Shown one piece after another: positions 31,994 to 41,767 of a stretch of DNA of 64,000 nt. The DNA comes from Streptomyces sp. NBC_01275. Lineage in GTDB: Bacteria; Actinomycetota; Actinomycetes; Streptomycetales; Streptomycetaceae. The stretch is taken from positions 9,052,001 through 9,116,000 of the forward strand of contig NZ_JAPEOZ010000001.1 of NCBI RefSeq assembly GCF_026340655.1, read 5' to 3'. The notes beneath the pieces are model-generated. The model worked only from the letters and a program-made list of their open reading frames with translations. It searched no databases and had not been told where the DNA came from. Position numbers and translations under genes: made by a program. How positions within the stretch are numbered: position 1 is the stretch's first letter; every line of letters begins with the position of its first letter.

Positions 31994-34360
31994 TCACTCC
32001 TCCTCGGACAGCGACAGCTCCGCCCAGATCGTCTTGCCCTCGGGGGTGTGCCGGCTGCCCCAGCGCTGGGTGAGCTGGGCGACCAGGAGCAGACCGCGGC
32101 CGCCCTCGTCCCAGGTCTTCGCCCGGCGCAGGTGCGGGGCGGTGTGGCTGGTGTCGGACACCTCACAGATCAGGGTCGTCGCGTCGTGGATCAGCCGCAG
32201 CCGGATGGGGTGGGCGCCGTACCGGATCGCGTTGGTGACCAGCTCGCTCACCACCAGCTCGGTCGTGAACGACGCCTCGCTCAGCTCCCAGGCCGCCAGC
32301 TGCTCGACGACCTGCTTGCGGATCGGCGCGACGAGCGAGGGATCGGCCGGAATGTGCCAGGTCGAGACCTGCGAGGCGGGCAGCCCCCGGGTGCGCGCGA
32401 GCAGCAGCGCCACGTCGTCGGAGGCGCCGCCCGGCGGGAGCAGGGCGTGCAGGATGCGGTCGCAGGTCTCGTCCAGGGAGTCCGAGTACGCCTTCAGGGA
32501 CTCGCTCAGCAGCCGGTGACCGGCGTCCGCGTCCCGCTGGGACTCGATCAGACCGTCCGTGTAGAAGGCGAGGACGCTGCCCTCGGCCAGCTCCAGCTCG
32601 GTCGACTCGAAGGGCAGCCCGCCCACGCCGAGCGCGGGCCCGGCGGGCAGCTCCACCGGGTGCGGCACACCGCCCGGCCGGAGCAGCACCGGCGGGGGAT
32701 GGTCGGCTCCGGCGAGGGTGCAGCGCCGGGACACCGGGTCGTACACCGCGTACAGACAGCTCGCGCCGACCTCGCCGGGGCTGCCCTCGCCGCCGGCCTC
32801 CTCGGACAGCCGCACCACGAGGTCGTCGAGGTGGGTGAGCAGCTCGTCGGGGGCCAGGTCGATGTCGGCGAGGGTGCGGACGGCGGTGCGCAGCCGGCCC
32901 ATGGTGGCCGAGGCCTGGACGCCGTGGCCCACGACGTCCCCGACGACCATGGCGACCCGCAACCCGGACAGCGGGATCACGTCGAACCAGTCCCCGCCCA
33001 CCCCGGCGCGGGCGGCCGGCAGATAGCGGGACGCGGCGTCGACGGCGGCCGTGCGGGGCAGGGAGCGCGGCAGCAGGCTGCGCTGCAGGGCGAGGGCCGT
33101 GTCACGCTCGCGGGAGTACAGGCGGGCGTTGTCGATGCAGACGGCGGCGCGGGCCGTGACCTCCTCGGCCAGCAGCACGTCGTCCGGGGTGAACGGGTCC
33201 GGCCGCCGGAACCGGGTGAGGACGGCGACCCCCAGCGTCACGCCCCGGGCCTGGATCGGCACGGACATCGTGGAGTGGACGCCGAGCTCGCGCACCCGTT
33301 CCGCGCGCGCGGTGTCCCAGCTCAGCCAGGCGTCCAGGGCGCCGCTCGGCACGGAGCCGACGATGGTGCGCCCCGCGACCAGCGAGTCGGCCTGCGGAGA
33401 TCCGGCCGGGTAGTGCTGCGCCTCGCCCGGCTTGGCGACGGCCTCCGGACTGCCCGGGTTGATCGAGTGGTGCGCGGCGCGGCGCAGGCTCACCGGCGGG
33501 GTGAACCGGGCCGGCGGCTCCCCGCCGTCCTGCGGGTCGAGCAGGTCGACGCTGACGAAGTCGGCGAGCGCGGGCACGCACACGGCCGCCAGCTCCTGTG
33601 CCGTCCGGGTGACGTCGAGGGTGCTGCCGATGCGCACGCTCGCCTCGTTGACCAGCTGAAGCCGCTCCCGGGCGAGGTAGTTCTCGGTGAAGTCGTGGGC
33701 GGCCAGGCACACGCCCCGCACCCGGCCCGCGCCGTCCGTGATCGGCGCCATCCGGGCCAGCCAGGCGTGCGCGCGCTCCTCGCCGCCGGTGCGCATGTAC
33801 GTCTGGACGTCCTCGGCCCGGCCGCTGGTGAGCACCCGCAGCAGATGCCGTTCCAGCTCCGCGCTCTGCGGTTTTCCGCCGATCTCGGAGACCCGCAGCC
33901 CCCGGACGCGCTCCTCGGGCAGTCCGATGACCTCGGCCATCGCGTCGTTGATCCGGCGCAGCCGCAGCCGGTCGTCGTAGACGGCGACGGCGCACGGCGA
34001 CTGGACCAGCGCGGCCGTGGCCAGCGGGTCGTCGGGGGAGTCGGGGCCGCCGCCGGAGAGGGGGGTCACGACGAGCCACTGCCCCGGCGTGCCGTCGCGT
34101 GAGGGGTGATGGTGGGCGAGCACCCACATCGGCACGGCCCGGCCGTCCCGGTGGCGCAAAGCGACCGTTCCGTCCCAGCGGGCCCCGGTGAGGACGGGCG
34201 CTCCGTCCGCCAGCAGGTTCCCGGCGGGCCGGCCCACGACCTCGGCCGCCGTCCAGCCCAGCAGGGCCCGCGCGCCCTCGTTCCAGCCGACGAGCGTGCC
34301 GACGTCGTCGACGACAGCCCGGGCCGTCGCGGCCTCGTCGAACGGATACTCCGGGCTCAT
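31994..34360 (-). CDS. PAS-PAS-GAF-SpoIIE phosphatase with C-terminal kinase-like ATPase domain
   Basis: 788 residues from ATG 34360 (GGAG eight bases before). Order: PAS ~10-100 (VVDDVGTLVGWNEGARALLG), PAS ~120-240 (CAVAVYDDRLRLRRINDAMA), GAF ~250-410 (AVCVPALADFVSVDLLD), PP2C/SpoIIE ~430-620 (GGDWFDVIPLSGLRVAMVVGDVVGHG with metal Asp, FYTDGLIESQ, SDDVALLLAR), HATPase_c ~660-785 (ELVVSELVTNAIRYG, DEGGRGLLLVAQL). A single protein with both phosphatase and anti-sigma kinase-like halves, expected to act on STAS antagonists. Cytosolic, no membrane span. Confidence 0.92.
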   Translation of the reverse strand: MSPEYPFDEAATARAVVDDVGTLVGWNEGARALLGWTAAEVVGRPAGNLLADGAPVLTGARWDGTVALRHRDGRAVPMWVLAHHHPSRDGTPGQWLVVTPLSGGGPDSPDDPLATAALVQSPCAVAVYDDRLRLRRINDAMAEVIGLPEERVRGLRVSEIGGKPQSAELERHLLRVLTSGRAEDVQTYMRTGGEERAHAWLARMAPITDGAGRVRGVCLAAHDFTENYLARERLQLVNEASVRIGSTLDVTRTAQELAAVCVPALADFVSVDLLDPQDGGEPPARFTPPVSLRRAAHHSINPGSPEAVAKPGEAQHYPAGSPQADSLVAGRTIVGSVPSGALDAWLSWDTARAERVRELGVHSTMSVPIQARGVTLGVAVLTRFRRPDPFTPDDVLLAEEVTARAAVCIDNARLYSRERDTALALQRSLLPRSLPRTAAVDAASRYLPAARAGVGGDWFDVIPLSGLRVAMVVGDVVGHGVQASATMGRLRTAVRTLADIDLAPDELLTHLDDLVVRLSEEAGGEGSPGEVGASCLYAVYDPVSRRCTLAGADHPPPVLLRPGGVPHPVELPAGPALGVGGLPFESTELELAEGSVLAFYTDGLIESQRDADAGHRLLSESLKAYSDSLDETCDRILHALLPPGGASDDVALLLARTRGLPASQVSTWHIPADPSLVAPIRKQVVEQLAAWELSEASFTTELVVSELVTNAIRYGAHPIRLRLIHDATTLICEVSDTSHTAPHLRRAKTWDEGGRGLLLVAQLTQRWGSRHTPEGKTIWAELSLSEEE

Positions 34361-34683
34361 CGTCGCCACTCCATCGCGGACACTCACAGTGAACAGGCGC
34401 TTTCACATCCGTTCCAGGGTAGTCCGTCCCGCCCGCGCACGGACGGGAACCCCCACGGGGCGGCAGAGCGCCGGGATACGGCCCAGGTCAAGGGGTAAAT
34501 CCAGCCGTTGTCACCCGAAAGGGCCCAGGTGTGGCCGTGGCGCACCCGTGGGACGGGATGACGCGTCCGGCCCCTTGACGGGCAGGAGTCGACCGTCGTC
34601 AGATTCTGTTTGTTAACGATCAGTTGTGAGTACTTCTGGTTCCTATGGTTCCTATTGAGGTTCCTGATGAGGGAGAGCCGACC
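34361..34683 (+). promoter_or_regulatory. Upstream region of the GH2 gene
   Basis: 323 bp without a gene. TTTGTTAACGATCAGTTG (about 34609-34626) resembles a LacI/AraC-type control site used before sugar-hydrolase genes (TGTTAACGATC core), followed by three GGTTCCTAT/G units (34640-34668). GAGGGAGAGCCGACC leads to the ATG. Confidence 0.45.
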
Positions 34684-37600
34684 ATGACGGTCACTCGCAG
34701 ATCGGTCCTTCTCGCCTCCGCGGCCGCGCCGGCCGCCGGAGCGCTCCTCGGCACCCCGGCGGCCCAGGCCGCCGAGACCGGGTCGAGCGCCTCCGGCCGG
34801 CACACGGTCGCGCTGCGCGACGGCTGGCGCTTCGCGCTGGCCAACCCGGGCGGGATCACCGACCCGACCGGGCAGTACGCGGACGCCGCCGCCCCCGGCT
34901 ACGACGACTCGGGCTGGCGCGAGGTCGCGGTCCCGCACGACTGGAGCATCGAACAGACCCCCACCACGCAGAACGGCACCACCAGCGGCACCGGCTTCTT
35001 CCCCGGCGGCCTCGGCTGGTACCGCCTCGCCTTCACCCTGCCGGCCTCCCACGCGGGCCGGCGGATCTCGGTCGAGTTCGACGGCGTCTACATGGACTCC
35101 TCCGTCTACTGCAACGGCGTCGAGGTCGGCCGCCACCCCTACGGTTACACCGGCTTCGCCCTCGACCTCACCGACCTGCTGCACACCGACGGCACGACGG
35201 AGAACGTGCTCGCGGTCAAGGTGCAGAACCGTCTGCCCAGCAGCCGCTGGTACTCCGGCAGCGGCATCTACCGCGAGGCCCGCCTGGTCGTCACCGAGCC
35301 GGTGCACGTCGCCCGCTGGGGCACCTACGTCACCACCCCGGAGGTCACCGACGAACGGGCCGTCGTCCGGATCGCGACCACCGTGGAGAACGCCTCCGGC
35401 ACGGGCGCGGACGTCGAGGTCGTCTCCCGCGTCGTCGCCCCCAACGGCCGCACCCTCGCCCGTGCGTCCACCACGGTCGCCGTCGCCGACCGGGCCACCG
35501 AGACCCATGAACTCACCGTCCCCGAACCGGTGTTGTGGGACTTCGAGGACCCCCGCCGCTACACCCTGGAGACAGAGCTCCGGGTGGACGGCGAGCGCGT
35601 CGACTCCTACCGCACCCCCTTCGGCATCCGCACCTTCCGCTTCGACCCGGACGAGGGCTTCTTCCTCAACGGGACCCACGCCAAGATCAAGGGCGTCGAC
35701 CTCCACCACGACCTGGGCGCGCTCGGCGCGGCGATCAGCGTCGACGCGGTCCGCCGCCAGATGACGATCATGAAGTCGATGGGCGTCAACGCCTTCCGGA
35801 CCTCCCACAACCCGCCCTCGCCGGAGATCGTCCGGGTCTGCGAGGACCTGGGCATCGTGATGATGGTCGAGGCCTTCGACTGCTGGAAGACCGGCAAGAC
35901 GCGCTACGACTACGGCCGGTTCTTCGACGAGTGGTGCGAGAAGGACGCCGCCGAGATGGTGCTGGCCGCCCGCAACTCGCCCGCCGTGGTGCTGTGGTCC
36001 ATCGGCAACGAGATCACCGACTCCACCTCCACCGCCGGTCTGGCCATGGCCGACCGGATCATCGGCGCGATCAGGGCGGCCGACGACACCCGCCCGCTCG
36101 TCATCGGCTCCGACAAGTACCGCACCCCGCCCGCCAAGGGCTCGGCCGCCGATCTGATGCTGGCCAAGCTGGACGGGCTCGGCCTCAACTACAACACCGC
36201 GAAGTCGGTGGACGCGCTGCACGCCGCCTACCCGCACCTGTTCCTCTTCGAGTCCGAGTCGTCCTCGGAGACCTCCACGCGCGGGACGTACCAGGAGCCC
36301 GGGCACCTCAACACCGGCGAGAACCACACTCCTGGCAGGCGAGCGACCTCGTCCTACGACAACAACCTCGCCTCCTGGACGATGAGCGGCGAGTACGGGC
36401 ACAAGAAGGACCGGGACCGGAAGTGGTTCGCCGGGCAGTTCCTGTGGTCAGGCATCGACTACATCGGCGAGCCCACGCCGTACAACGTCTTCCCGGTCAA
36501 GGCGTCCTTCTTCGGCGCGGTCGACACGGCCGGCTTCCCCAAGGACATGTACCACCTGTTCCGCAGCCAGTGGGTCGACGAGCCCATGGTCCATCTGGTG
36601 CCGATGACCTGGAACCACACGGCGGGCGACACGGTCGAGGTGTGGGCGTACGCCAACGTCGACACCGTCGAGCTGTACCTCAACGGAAGGTCCCTGGGGG
36701 TGCGGACGTTCGACACGAAGAAGACCGTCGACGGCCGCACCTACCTGGAGACCACCGAGGCCACCGGCGACGACAAGACGTTCGCCTCCGGCCCCTACCC
36801 GGGCAGCTACACCAGCCCCAACGGCAGCGCGGGCAAGCTGCATCTGACGTGGCAGGTCGCCTACGAGCCGGGCGAGCTGAAGGCGGTGGCCCGCAGGAAC
36901 GGCCGCAAGGTCGCCACCGACGTCCTGCGCACGGCAGGCGACCCGCACGCCGTACGCCTCACCGCGGACCGCACGTCCCTGCCCGCGGACGGCCGTTCGC
37001 TGGTCTTCGTCACCGCCGACGTGGTCGACGCGCGCGGGGTCGTCGTGCCGGACGCCGAACATCTCATCTCCTTCGAGGTGACCGGCGGTTCGCTCGCCGG
37101 ACTCGACAACGGGCGCGAGGAGAGCGCCGAGCGGTACCAGGCCAGCACCCGAACCGCCTTCTGCGGCAAGGCCCTCGCCATCGTGCGCTCCGGGACGAAG
37201 GCGGGCGCGCTGAAGGTGACCGCGAGCGTGGACGGTCTGCGCAGGGGCACCGCCACCGTGCGCACCGCCCACGCCCGCTCGACGGCTGCCACGCCCGCGC
37301 CCGTCTTCGCCCCCGAGCACCCGGCGCCGCTCGACCATCCCTCCGCGGACGCCAGTTACTCCGGCCGGGCGGACACCCTGCCCGCCGCCGTGCTGGACGG
37401 CGACCCGGCCACCGGCTGGTCCAACGCCTTCGCCAAGTCCGCCACCGCCCTGTTGCCCGCCTTCAACGGGGCGCGGGCCGAGGACTGGATCTCGGTGGAC
37501 TGGGGCCGGACCCGGGACTTCGACCGGGTGGCGGTCTCCTTCACCGTCGACGCCACGCACAGCCTGCCCTCGGCGGTCGGGGTCGAGGTCTGGGACGGGG

Positions 37601-37770
37601 ACGCGTATGTGCCGGTCACCGGGGCGGCCGTCGACTGGGCGACCGTCTCGGACGCGCCGACGGCTCTCACCTTCGACCCGGTGCGCGGCTCCCGGCTGCG
37701 GCTGACGCTGACCAGCAGCGCACCCGGCACGGTCCAGGGGGCGGTCCGCATCAGCAAGCTGGAGGCGTGA
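34684..37770 (+). CDS. Secreted glycoside hydrolase family 2 protein (beta-galactosidase-like)
   Basis: 1028 residues. Tat signal (TRRSVLLASAAAPAAGALLG, cleavage near AQAAE). GH2 order: sugar-binding domain (DGWRF..., VAVPHDWSIEQ, GGLGWYRLAF, ~30-215), immunoglobulin-like domain, TIM barrel from ~320 (FFLNGTHAKIKGVDLHHDLG) with acid/base Glu443 in WSIGNE and a nucleophile region FLFESESSSE (~520-529), DUF4982-like and invasin-like beta domains, and a C-terminal discoidin-like carbohydrate-binding module (~890-1028, ATGWSNAF). Cleaves beta-linked galactosides or similar plant glycans outside the cell. Monocistronic. Confidence 0.9.
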   Translation: MTVTRRSVLLASAAAPAAGALLGTPAAQAAETGSSASGRHTVALRDGWRFALANPGGITDPTGQYADAAAPGYDDSGWREVAVPHDWSIEQTPTTQNGTTSGTGFFPGGLGWYRLAFTLPASHAGRRISVEFDGVYMDSSVYCNGVEVGRHPYGYTGFALDLTDLLHTDGTTENVLAVKVQNRLPSSRWYSGSGIYREARLVVTEPVHVARWGTYVTTPEVTDERAVVRIATTVENASGTGADVEVVSRVVAPNGRTLARASTTVAVADRATETHELTVPEPVLWDFEDPRRYTLETELRVDGERVDSYRTPFGIRTFRFDPDEGFFLNGTHAKIKGVDLHHDLGALGAAISVDAVRRQMTIMKSMGVNAFRTSHNPPSPEIVRVCEDLGIVMMVEAFDCWKTGKTRYDYGRFFDEWCEKDAAEMVLAARNSPAVVLWSIGNEITDSTSTAGLAMADRIIGAIRAADDTRPLVIGSDKYRTPPAKGSAADLMLAKLDGLGLNYNTAKSVDALHAAYPHLFLFESESSSETSTRGTYQEPGHLNTGENHTPGRRATSSYDNNLASWTMSGEYGHKKDRDRKWFAGQFLWSGIDYIGEPTPYNVFPVKASFFGAVDTAGFPKDMYHLFRSQWVDEPMVHLVPMTWNHTAGDTVEVWAYANVDTVELYLNGRSLGVRTFDTKKTVDGRTYLETTEATGDDKTFASGPYPGSYTSPNGSAGKLHLTWQVAYEPGELKAVARRNGRKVATDVLRTAGDPHAVRLTADRTSLPADGRSLVFVTADVVDARGVVVPDAEHLISFEVTGGSLAGLDNGREESAERYQASTRTAFCGKALAIVRSGTKAGALKVTASVDGLRRGTATVRTAHARSTAATPAPVFAPEHPAPLDHPSADASYSGRADTLPAAVLDGDPATGWSNAFAKSATALLPAFNGARAEDWISVDWGRTRDFDRVAVSFTVDATHSLPSAVGVEVWDGDAYVPVTGAAVDWATVSDAPTALTFDPVRGSRLRLTLTSSAPGTVQGAVRISKLEA

Positions 37771-37797
37771 CCGCCTGACCGGAGGCGGACCCTGCGG

Positions 37798-37906
37798 CGC
37801 TCAGGCCCGGACCCGACCGGACCCGACCGGACCCGACCGGACCGGACGAACGGCCCGGACGAACGGCCCGGACGAACGGCCCGGACCGACCGGCCCGGCC
37901 TGAGCG
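37798..37906. terminator. Repeat-filled inverted repeat between converging genes
   Basis: CGCTCAGGCC (37798-37807) and GGCCTGAGCG (37897-37906) are perfect 10-bp arms. Between them are three 10-bp units ACCCGACCGG (37811-37840) and three 13-bp units GACGAACGGCCCG (37845-37883). Likely a terminator whose loop has been enlarged by tandem duplication. Confidence 0.7.
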
Positions 37907-37931
37907 TCGCCTTCCGGCGGTGCAACGCCTC

Positions 37932-38498
37932 TCAGCCCGCGTCGGCCGTCTCGAACGTCACCTTCGCCGTGTCGACCGTGCCCGCGCTGCGGCCGGGCGC
38001 GCTCTGCCACGACCAGTACAGGTTGGTGTGGGCTATCACCTGCTCCGGAGCCGGAGCGCCGTACTCGGTGAGGTCCTCCGTCGTGTGCGCGTCGCGGACC
38101 AGCGTCACGTCGTACCCCCGCACGAAGGCGCCGTGCAGGGTCGCGCGGATGCACGCGTCGGTCTGCGCCCCCGTGACGACGACCCGGCCGACCCCGCGCC
38201 CGGCGAGGACGGCCTCCAGGTCGGTGTCCTCGAAGGAGTCGACGTAGTTCTTGTGGACGAGGGGTTCGGAGTCGAGGCGGACCAGCTCCGGGACGTACTG
38301 CCACTGCTCGCTGCCGTGTTCGAGGTCGTCGTCGGAGTGCTGGATCCAGACCACCGGCACGTCCTGCGCGCGAGCCGCGGTGATCAGGGCGTTGATGTTC
38401 GCGATCACCTCGTCACGGCGGGGCGCGCCCTCCACCACGCCGTTCTGGACGTCGACGACGAGCAGGGCGGTGTGCGGGCGGTCGGGGAGGGTGGTCAA
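37932..38498 (-). CDS. Isochorismatase-family cysteine hydrolase
   Basis: 188 residues from TTG 38498; AGGAG lies six bases before it and no ATG/GTG fits better. Catalytic triad of the family: Asp in LLVVDVQNGVVE, Lys in LVHKNYVDSFEDTDL, Cys in TGAQTDACIRATLHGAFVRG; cis-peptide VVTGAQT. Such enzymes hydrolyse nicotinamide, N-carbamoyl compounds or isochorismate; no siderophore genes are near, so a nicotinamidase-like or orphan role is more likely. Confidence 0.88.
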   Translation of the reverse strand: MTTLPDRPHTALLVVDVQNGVVEGAPRRDEVIANINALITAARAQDVPVVWIQHSDDDLEHGSEQWQYVPELVRLDSEPLVHKNYVDSFEDTDLEAVLAGRGVGRVVVTGAQTDACIRATLHGAFVRGYDVTLVRDAHTTEDLTEYGAPAPEQVIAHTNLYWSWQSAPGRSAGTVDTAKVTFETADAG

Positions 38499-38655
38499 GG
38501 CGACTCCTGATCGTCGTCGTGCGCGTCGTCGTGCGCGCGGTGGGTGCTCCGGCCGTCCACATTAGGTCCCGCCACTGACAACGGGCCGGAAGCCGTTCGG
38601 TCCGGACCGTTGACGGGGTGTCATGACTGTGACAAGCATGTCCTTGCGACCTATC

Positions 38656-38669
38656 TGGGAGCGCTCCCA
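38656..38669. promoter_or_regulatory. CebR box
   Basis: TGGGAGCGCTCCCA, a perfect 14-bp palindrome 33 bp before the GH9 start, identical to the published CebR-binding sequence of streptomycetes. CebR is a LacI-type repressor released by cellobiose, so this gene should be induced by cellulose breakdown products. CebR itself is not in the window. Confidence 0.92.
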
Positions 38670-38701
38670 TGACTCCATGACTCTGCTCGAGGAGCCCGGA
38701 C

Positions 38702-40942
38702 GTGACACGACGCAGCACAGTCCTGCTGTCCCTCGCCGCCCTGCTGGGCGCGGCGCTCACCGCGCTGCCCGTGCAGCGGGCCGGCGCCGAGGAGGTCGAG
38801 CAGGTCCGCAACGGCGGCTTCGACACGACCGCCGACCCCTGGTGGACCAGCAACGTCACGGCCGGTCTGTCCGACGGGCGGCTCTGCGCCGACGTCCCCG
38901 GCGGCACCGTCAACCGCTGGGACTCCGCCGTCGGCCAGGACGCGATCACGCTGGTGAAGGGCTCGTCGTACCGGTTCTCCTTCAGCGCCTCCTCGGTGCC
39001 CGAGGGGCATCCGGTGCGGGCGATCGTGGGGCTCGGGGCCGCACCGTACGACACCTGGTACGAGGCGAGTCCGGTGCTGAGCGCGTCGGGCGACGCGTAC
39101 TCCTACACCTTCACCTCGCCGGTCGACTCCACGCAGGGGCAGGTCGCCTTCCAGGTGGGTGGCAGCGCGGACCCGTGGCGGTTCTGCCTGGACGACGTGT
39201 CGCTGCTGGGCGGGGTGCCGCCGGAGGTCTACGAGCCCGACACCGGGCCGCGGGTGCGCGTCAACCAGGTCGCCTATCTGCCCGCCGGGCCGAAGAACGC
39301 CACCCTCGTCACCGACGCCGTGGAGAAGCTGCCCTGGCAGCTGAAGAGCGCCGCCGGCCGGACGGTCGCCCACGGCTGGAGCGTGCCGCGAGGCGTCGAC
39401 GCCTCCTCCGGCCAGAACGTCCACTCGATCGACTTCGGGGCCTACCGCAAGCACGGCACGGGCTTCACGCTGGTCGCCGACGGCGAGACCAGCCGCCCCT
39501 TCGACATCGGCACGGCCGCCTATCAGCGACTGCGCCTGGACGCCGTGAAGTACTACTACACGCAGCGCAGCGGGATCGCGATCCGCGACGACCTGCGGCC
39601 GGGCTACGGCCGGTCGGCGGGCCATCTGAACGCCGCGCCCAACCAGGGCGACGCGAACGTCCCCTGTCAGCCGGGGGTGTGCGACTACACCCTCGACGTG
39701 ACCGGCGGCTGGTACGACGCCGGCGACCACGGCAAGTACGTCGTCAACGGCGGCATCGCCACCTGGGAGCTGCTGAGCACCTACGAACGCTCCCTGTACG
39801 CCCGCACCGGCCGCCCCGCCGCGCTCGGCGACGGCACGCTCGCCCTCCCCGAGAGCGGCAACAAGGTGCCGGACGTCCTCGACGAGGCCCGCTGGGAGCT
39901 GGACTTCCTGCTGAAGATGCAGGTGCCGGACGGACAGCCGCTGGCCGGCATGGCCCACCACAAGGTCCACGACGAGCAGTGGACCGGCCTGCCGCTGCTG
40001 CCCGGCGACGACCCGCAGAAACGCGAACTGCACCCGCCGAGCACGACCGCCACCCTCAACCTGGCCGCGACGGCCGCACAGGCGGCCCGGCTGTACCGGC
40101 CTTACGACAAGGCGTTCGCCGCGAAGGCGCTGACGGCCGCCCGCAAGGCCTGGACGGCGGCCCTCGCCCACCCGGACCTGTACGCGGACCCGAACGACGG
40201 CAACGGCGGCGGGACGTACAACGACGACGACGCGACCGACGAGTTCTACTGGGCGGCCGCCGAGCTGTATCTGACCACGGGGGAGCGGCAGTTCGCCGAC
40301 CACGTGCTCGACTCCCCGGTGCACACCGCGGACGTCTTCGTCCCCAACGGCTTCGACTGGTCCCGCACCGCCGCCGCCGGCCGCCTCGACCTCGCGACCG
40401 TCCCCAGCAGGCTGCCCGGCCGCGACCAGGTCCGCAGGTCGGTCGTGCGGGGCGCGGACGCCTATCTGTCGGCGCTCGCCGCACAGCCGTACGGCATGCC
40501 CTACGCCCCCGACGGCAACCGCTACGACTGGGGCTCCACCCATCAGGTCCTCAACAACGCCGTGGTCATCGCGACCGCGTACGACGTCACCGGCGCGGCG
40601 AAGTACCGGGACGCGGCCGTGGAGAGCATGGACTACGTCCTCGGCCGCAACGCGCTGAACCTCTCCTACGTCACCGGCTACGGCGAGGTGAACGCTCACC
40701 GCCAGCACAGCCGTTGGTACGCCCACCAGCTGGACCCGAGCCTCCCCGACCCGCCGGACGGGACCCTCGCGGGCGGCCCGAACTCGAGCATCCAGGACCC
40801 GTACGCGCAGTCCAAGCTCCAGGGCTGCGTCGGACAGTTCTGCTACATCGACGACATCCAGTCCTGGTCGACCAACGAGAACGCGATCAACTGGAACGCG
40901 GCGCTGGCCCGGATGGCGTCCTTCGTGGCGGACCAGGGCTAG
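38702..40942 (+). CDS. Secreted endoglucanase, glycoside hydrolase family 9
   Basis: 746 residues from GTG 38702. Sec signal peptide ([20 protein letters not shown], cut near AGAEE). CBM4/9-type cellulose-binding module ~33-180 ([25 protein letters not shown]), N-terminal Ig-like domain (~190-285, [18 protein letters not shown]), then GH9 (alpha/alpha)6 barrel with catalytic Asp pair in [17 protein letters not shown] (~336-352), [17 protein letters not shown] and the acid Glu in [10 protein letters not shown] (~725). Inverting cellulase. Under a CebR box, alone in its transcript. Confidence 0.94.
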   Translation: MTRRSTVLLSLAALLGAALTALPVQRAGAEEVEQVRNGGFDTTADPWWTSNVTAGLSDGRLCADVPGGTVNRWDSAVGQDAITLVKGSSYRFSFSASSVPEGHPVRAIVGLGAAPYDTWYEASPVLSASGDAYSYTFTSPVDSTQGQVAFQVGGSADPWRFCLDDVSLLGGVPPEVYEPDTGPRVRVNQVAYLPAGPKNATLVTDAVEKLPWQLKSAAGRTVAHGWSVPRGVDASSGQNVHSIDFGAYRKHGTGFTLVADGETSRPFDIGTAAYQRLRLDAVKYYYTQRSGIAIRDDLRPGYGRSAGHLNAAPNQGDANVPCQPGVCDYTLDVTGGWYDAGDHGKYVVNGGIATWELLSTYERSLYARTGRPAALGDGTLALPESGNKVPDVLDEARWELDFLLKMQVPDGQPLAGMAHHKVHDEQWTGLPLLPGDDPQKRELHPPSTTATLNLAATAAQAARLYRPYDKAFAAKALTAARKAWTAALAHPDLYADPNDGNGGGTYNDDDATDEFYWAAAELYLTTGERQFADHVLDSPVHTADVFVPNGFDWSRTAAAGRLDLATVPSRLPGRDQVRRSVVRGADAYLSALAAQPYGMPYAPDGNRYDWGSTHQVLNNAVVIATAYDVTGAAKYRDAAVESMDYVLGRNALNLSYVTGYGEVNAHRQHSRWYAHQLDPSLPDPPDGTLAGGPNSSIQDPYAQSKLQGCVGQFCYIDDIQSWSTNENAINWNAALARMASFVADQG

Positions 40943-40962
40943 CAGCTGTTAGCGGTCGCCTC

Positions 40963-41025
40963 CGGTACCGCCTGATCATCGGTATGACCTGGGGATATTT
41001 ACGAGTAAGTACCCGCGCGGTACCG
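40963..41025 (+). promoter_or_regulatory. Putative autoregulatory sites of the toxin-antitoxin operon
   Basis: Two CGGTACCG palindromes (40963-40970 and 41018-41025) flank an AT-rich GGGGATATTTACGAGTAAG segment that also has a TTAC/GTAA inverted repeat. RHH antitoxins commonly repress their own promoter at such repeated sites; assignment is by position only. Confidence 0.45.
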
Positions 41026-41033
41026 TGAAGGGC

Positions 41034-41279
41034 ATGCCAGCCCTCAATGTGGAGTTCAGCGATCGCGAGCTGGAGGACCTGCGGCAGATCGCCAAGGAAC
41101 GCGGTACGTCGATGAAGGCACTCGTGCGGGAGGCGGCCGCGGCCGACATCGCACGGCACCGGGCGCTGCAGGAGGGCGCGGAGGCCTTCCGCAGGTTCTT
41201 CGCGTCCCACGCCGACGAGTTCGCGGCCGCCTTCCCCGACGACGAACCGGCCGCCCGGGGCGAGGGGCGGGTCGCCTGA
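41034..41279 (+). CDS. Ribbon-helix-helix-type antitoxin
   Basis: 81 residues from ATG 41034 (GAAGGGC before it). N-terminal strand-helix-helix ALNVEFSDRELEDLRQIAKE followed by RGTSMKALVREAAAADIA is a CopG/Phd-like RHH DNA-binding fold; the acidic C-terminus (ADEFAAAFPDDEPAA) would wrap the toxin. Three bases upstream of the Fic-type gene, so a classical antitoxin-first operon. Confidence 0.85.
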   Translation: MPALNVEFSDRELEDLRQIAKERGTSMKALVREAAAADIARHRALQEGAEAFRRFFASHADEFAAAFPDDEPAARGEGRVA

Positions 41280-41282
41280 CCG

Positions 41283-41660
41283 ATGACACCCGTCATCCAC
41301 ATCGACGTGCCCTGGCTGCTTCAGCGCCATGAAGAGGTCCTGCCGGACCAGCCCACCGTCAACGACTTCTCCGCCCTGGTCGCCGCCGTCGCCCGGCACC
41401 GGGTGGATCCGCCCCGGCTCGGCGTGGACTCCGACCCGGCCTGGCGGGCCGCCGCCCTGCTGCACACCCTCGCCCTGCTCAAGCCCCTGCCGGCGGCCAA
41501 CGCCCGGTTCGCCTGCGCCACGGCGGTGGCCTACATGTTCGTCAGCGGCGTCGGCATCGACCCGCCCTACGGCGCGCTCGTCGACCTCGCCCGGGACCTG
41601 ATCGACGGGAAGGCCGACGTGTACGGCGCGGCGGACCGGCTGCGGTCGTGGCAGATATGA
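41283..41660 (+). CDS. Fic/Doc-type toxin with degenerate active site
   Basis: 125 residues. The helical Doc core is recognisable (WRAAALLHTLALLKPLPAAN, then ARFACATAVAYMFVSG), but the Fic motif HxFxDANKR, which supplies the catalytic His, reads KPLPAANAR here: His, Phe, Asp and Lys are replaced, Asn and Arg kept. Doc proteins phosphorylate EF-Tu; this form probably cannot use the same chemistry. Similar degenerate toxins are common in Streptomyces. Ends at the start of a 17-bp tandem repeat. Confidence 0.8.
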   Translation: MTPVIHIDVPWLLQRHEEVLPDQPTVNDFSALVAAVARHRVDPPRLGVDSDPAWRAAALLHTLALLKPLPAANARFACATAVAYMFVSGVGIDPPYGALVDLARDLIDGKADVYGAADRLRSWQI

Positions 41661-41743
41661 GCGCGCCGCGGAGGTGAGCGCACCGCGGAGGTGAGCGCGC
41701 CGCGGAGGTGAGCGCGCCGCGGAGGTGAGCGCGCCGCGGAGGT
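41659..41743 (+). repeat. 17-bp tandem repeat, five copies
   Basis: GAGCGCGCCGCGGAGGT repeated five times (one copy with A for G), starting inside the stop codon of the Fic-type gene, with a sixth degenerate unit after it. No spacers, so not a CRISPR. Confidence 0.92.
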
Positions 41744-41767
41744 GAGCGCTTCGCGCTGAGCGTTTTG

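Noticed and set aside
31421..34102. 893-codon plus-strand open frame
   Set aside because: Antisense to the SLC13-type permease and the PAS-GAF-SpoIIE gene, Arg/His/Gln-rich and without any domain.
41659..41743. CRISPR array
   Set aside because: The 17-bp units are directly adjacent without spacers and no cas gene is present.
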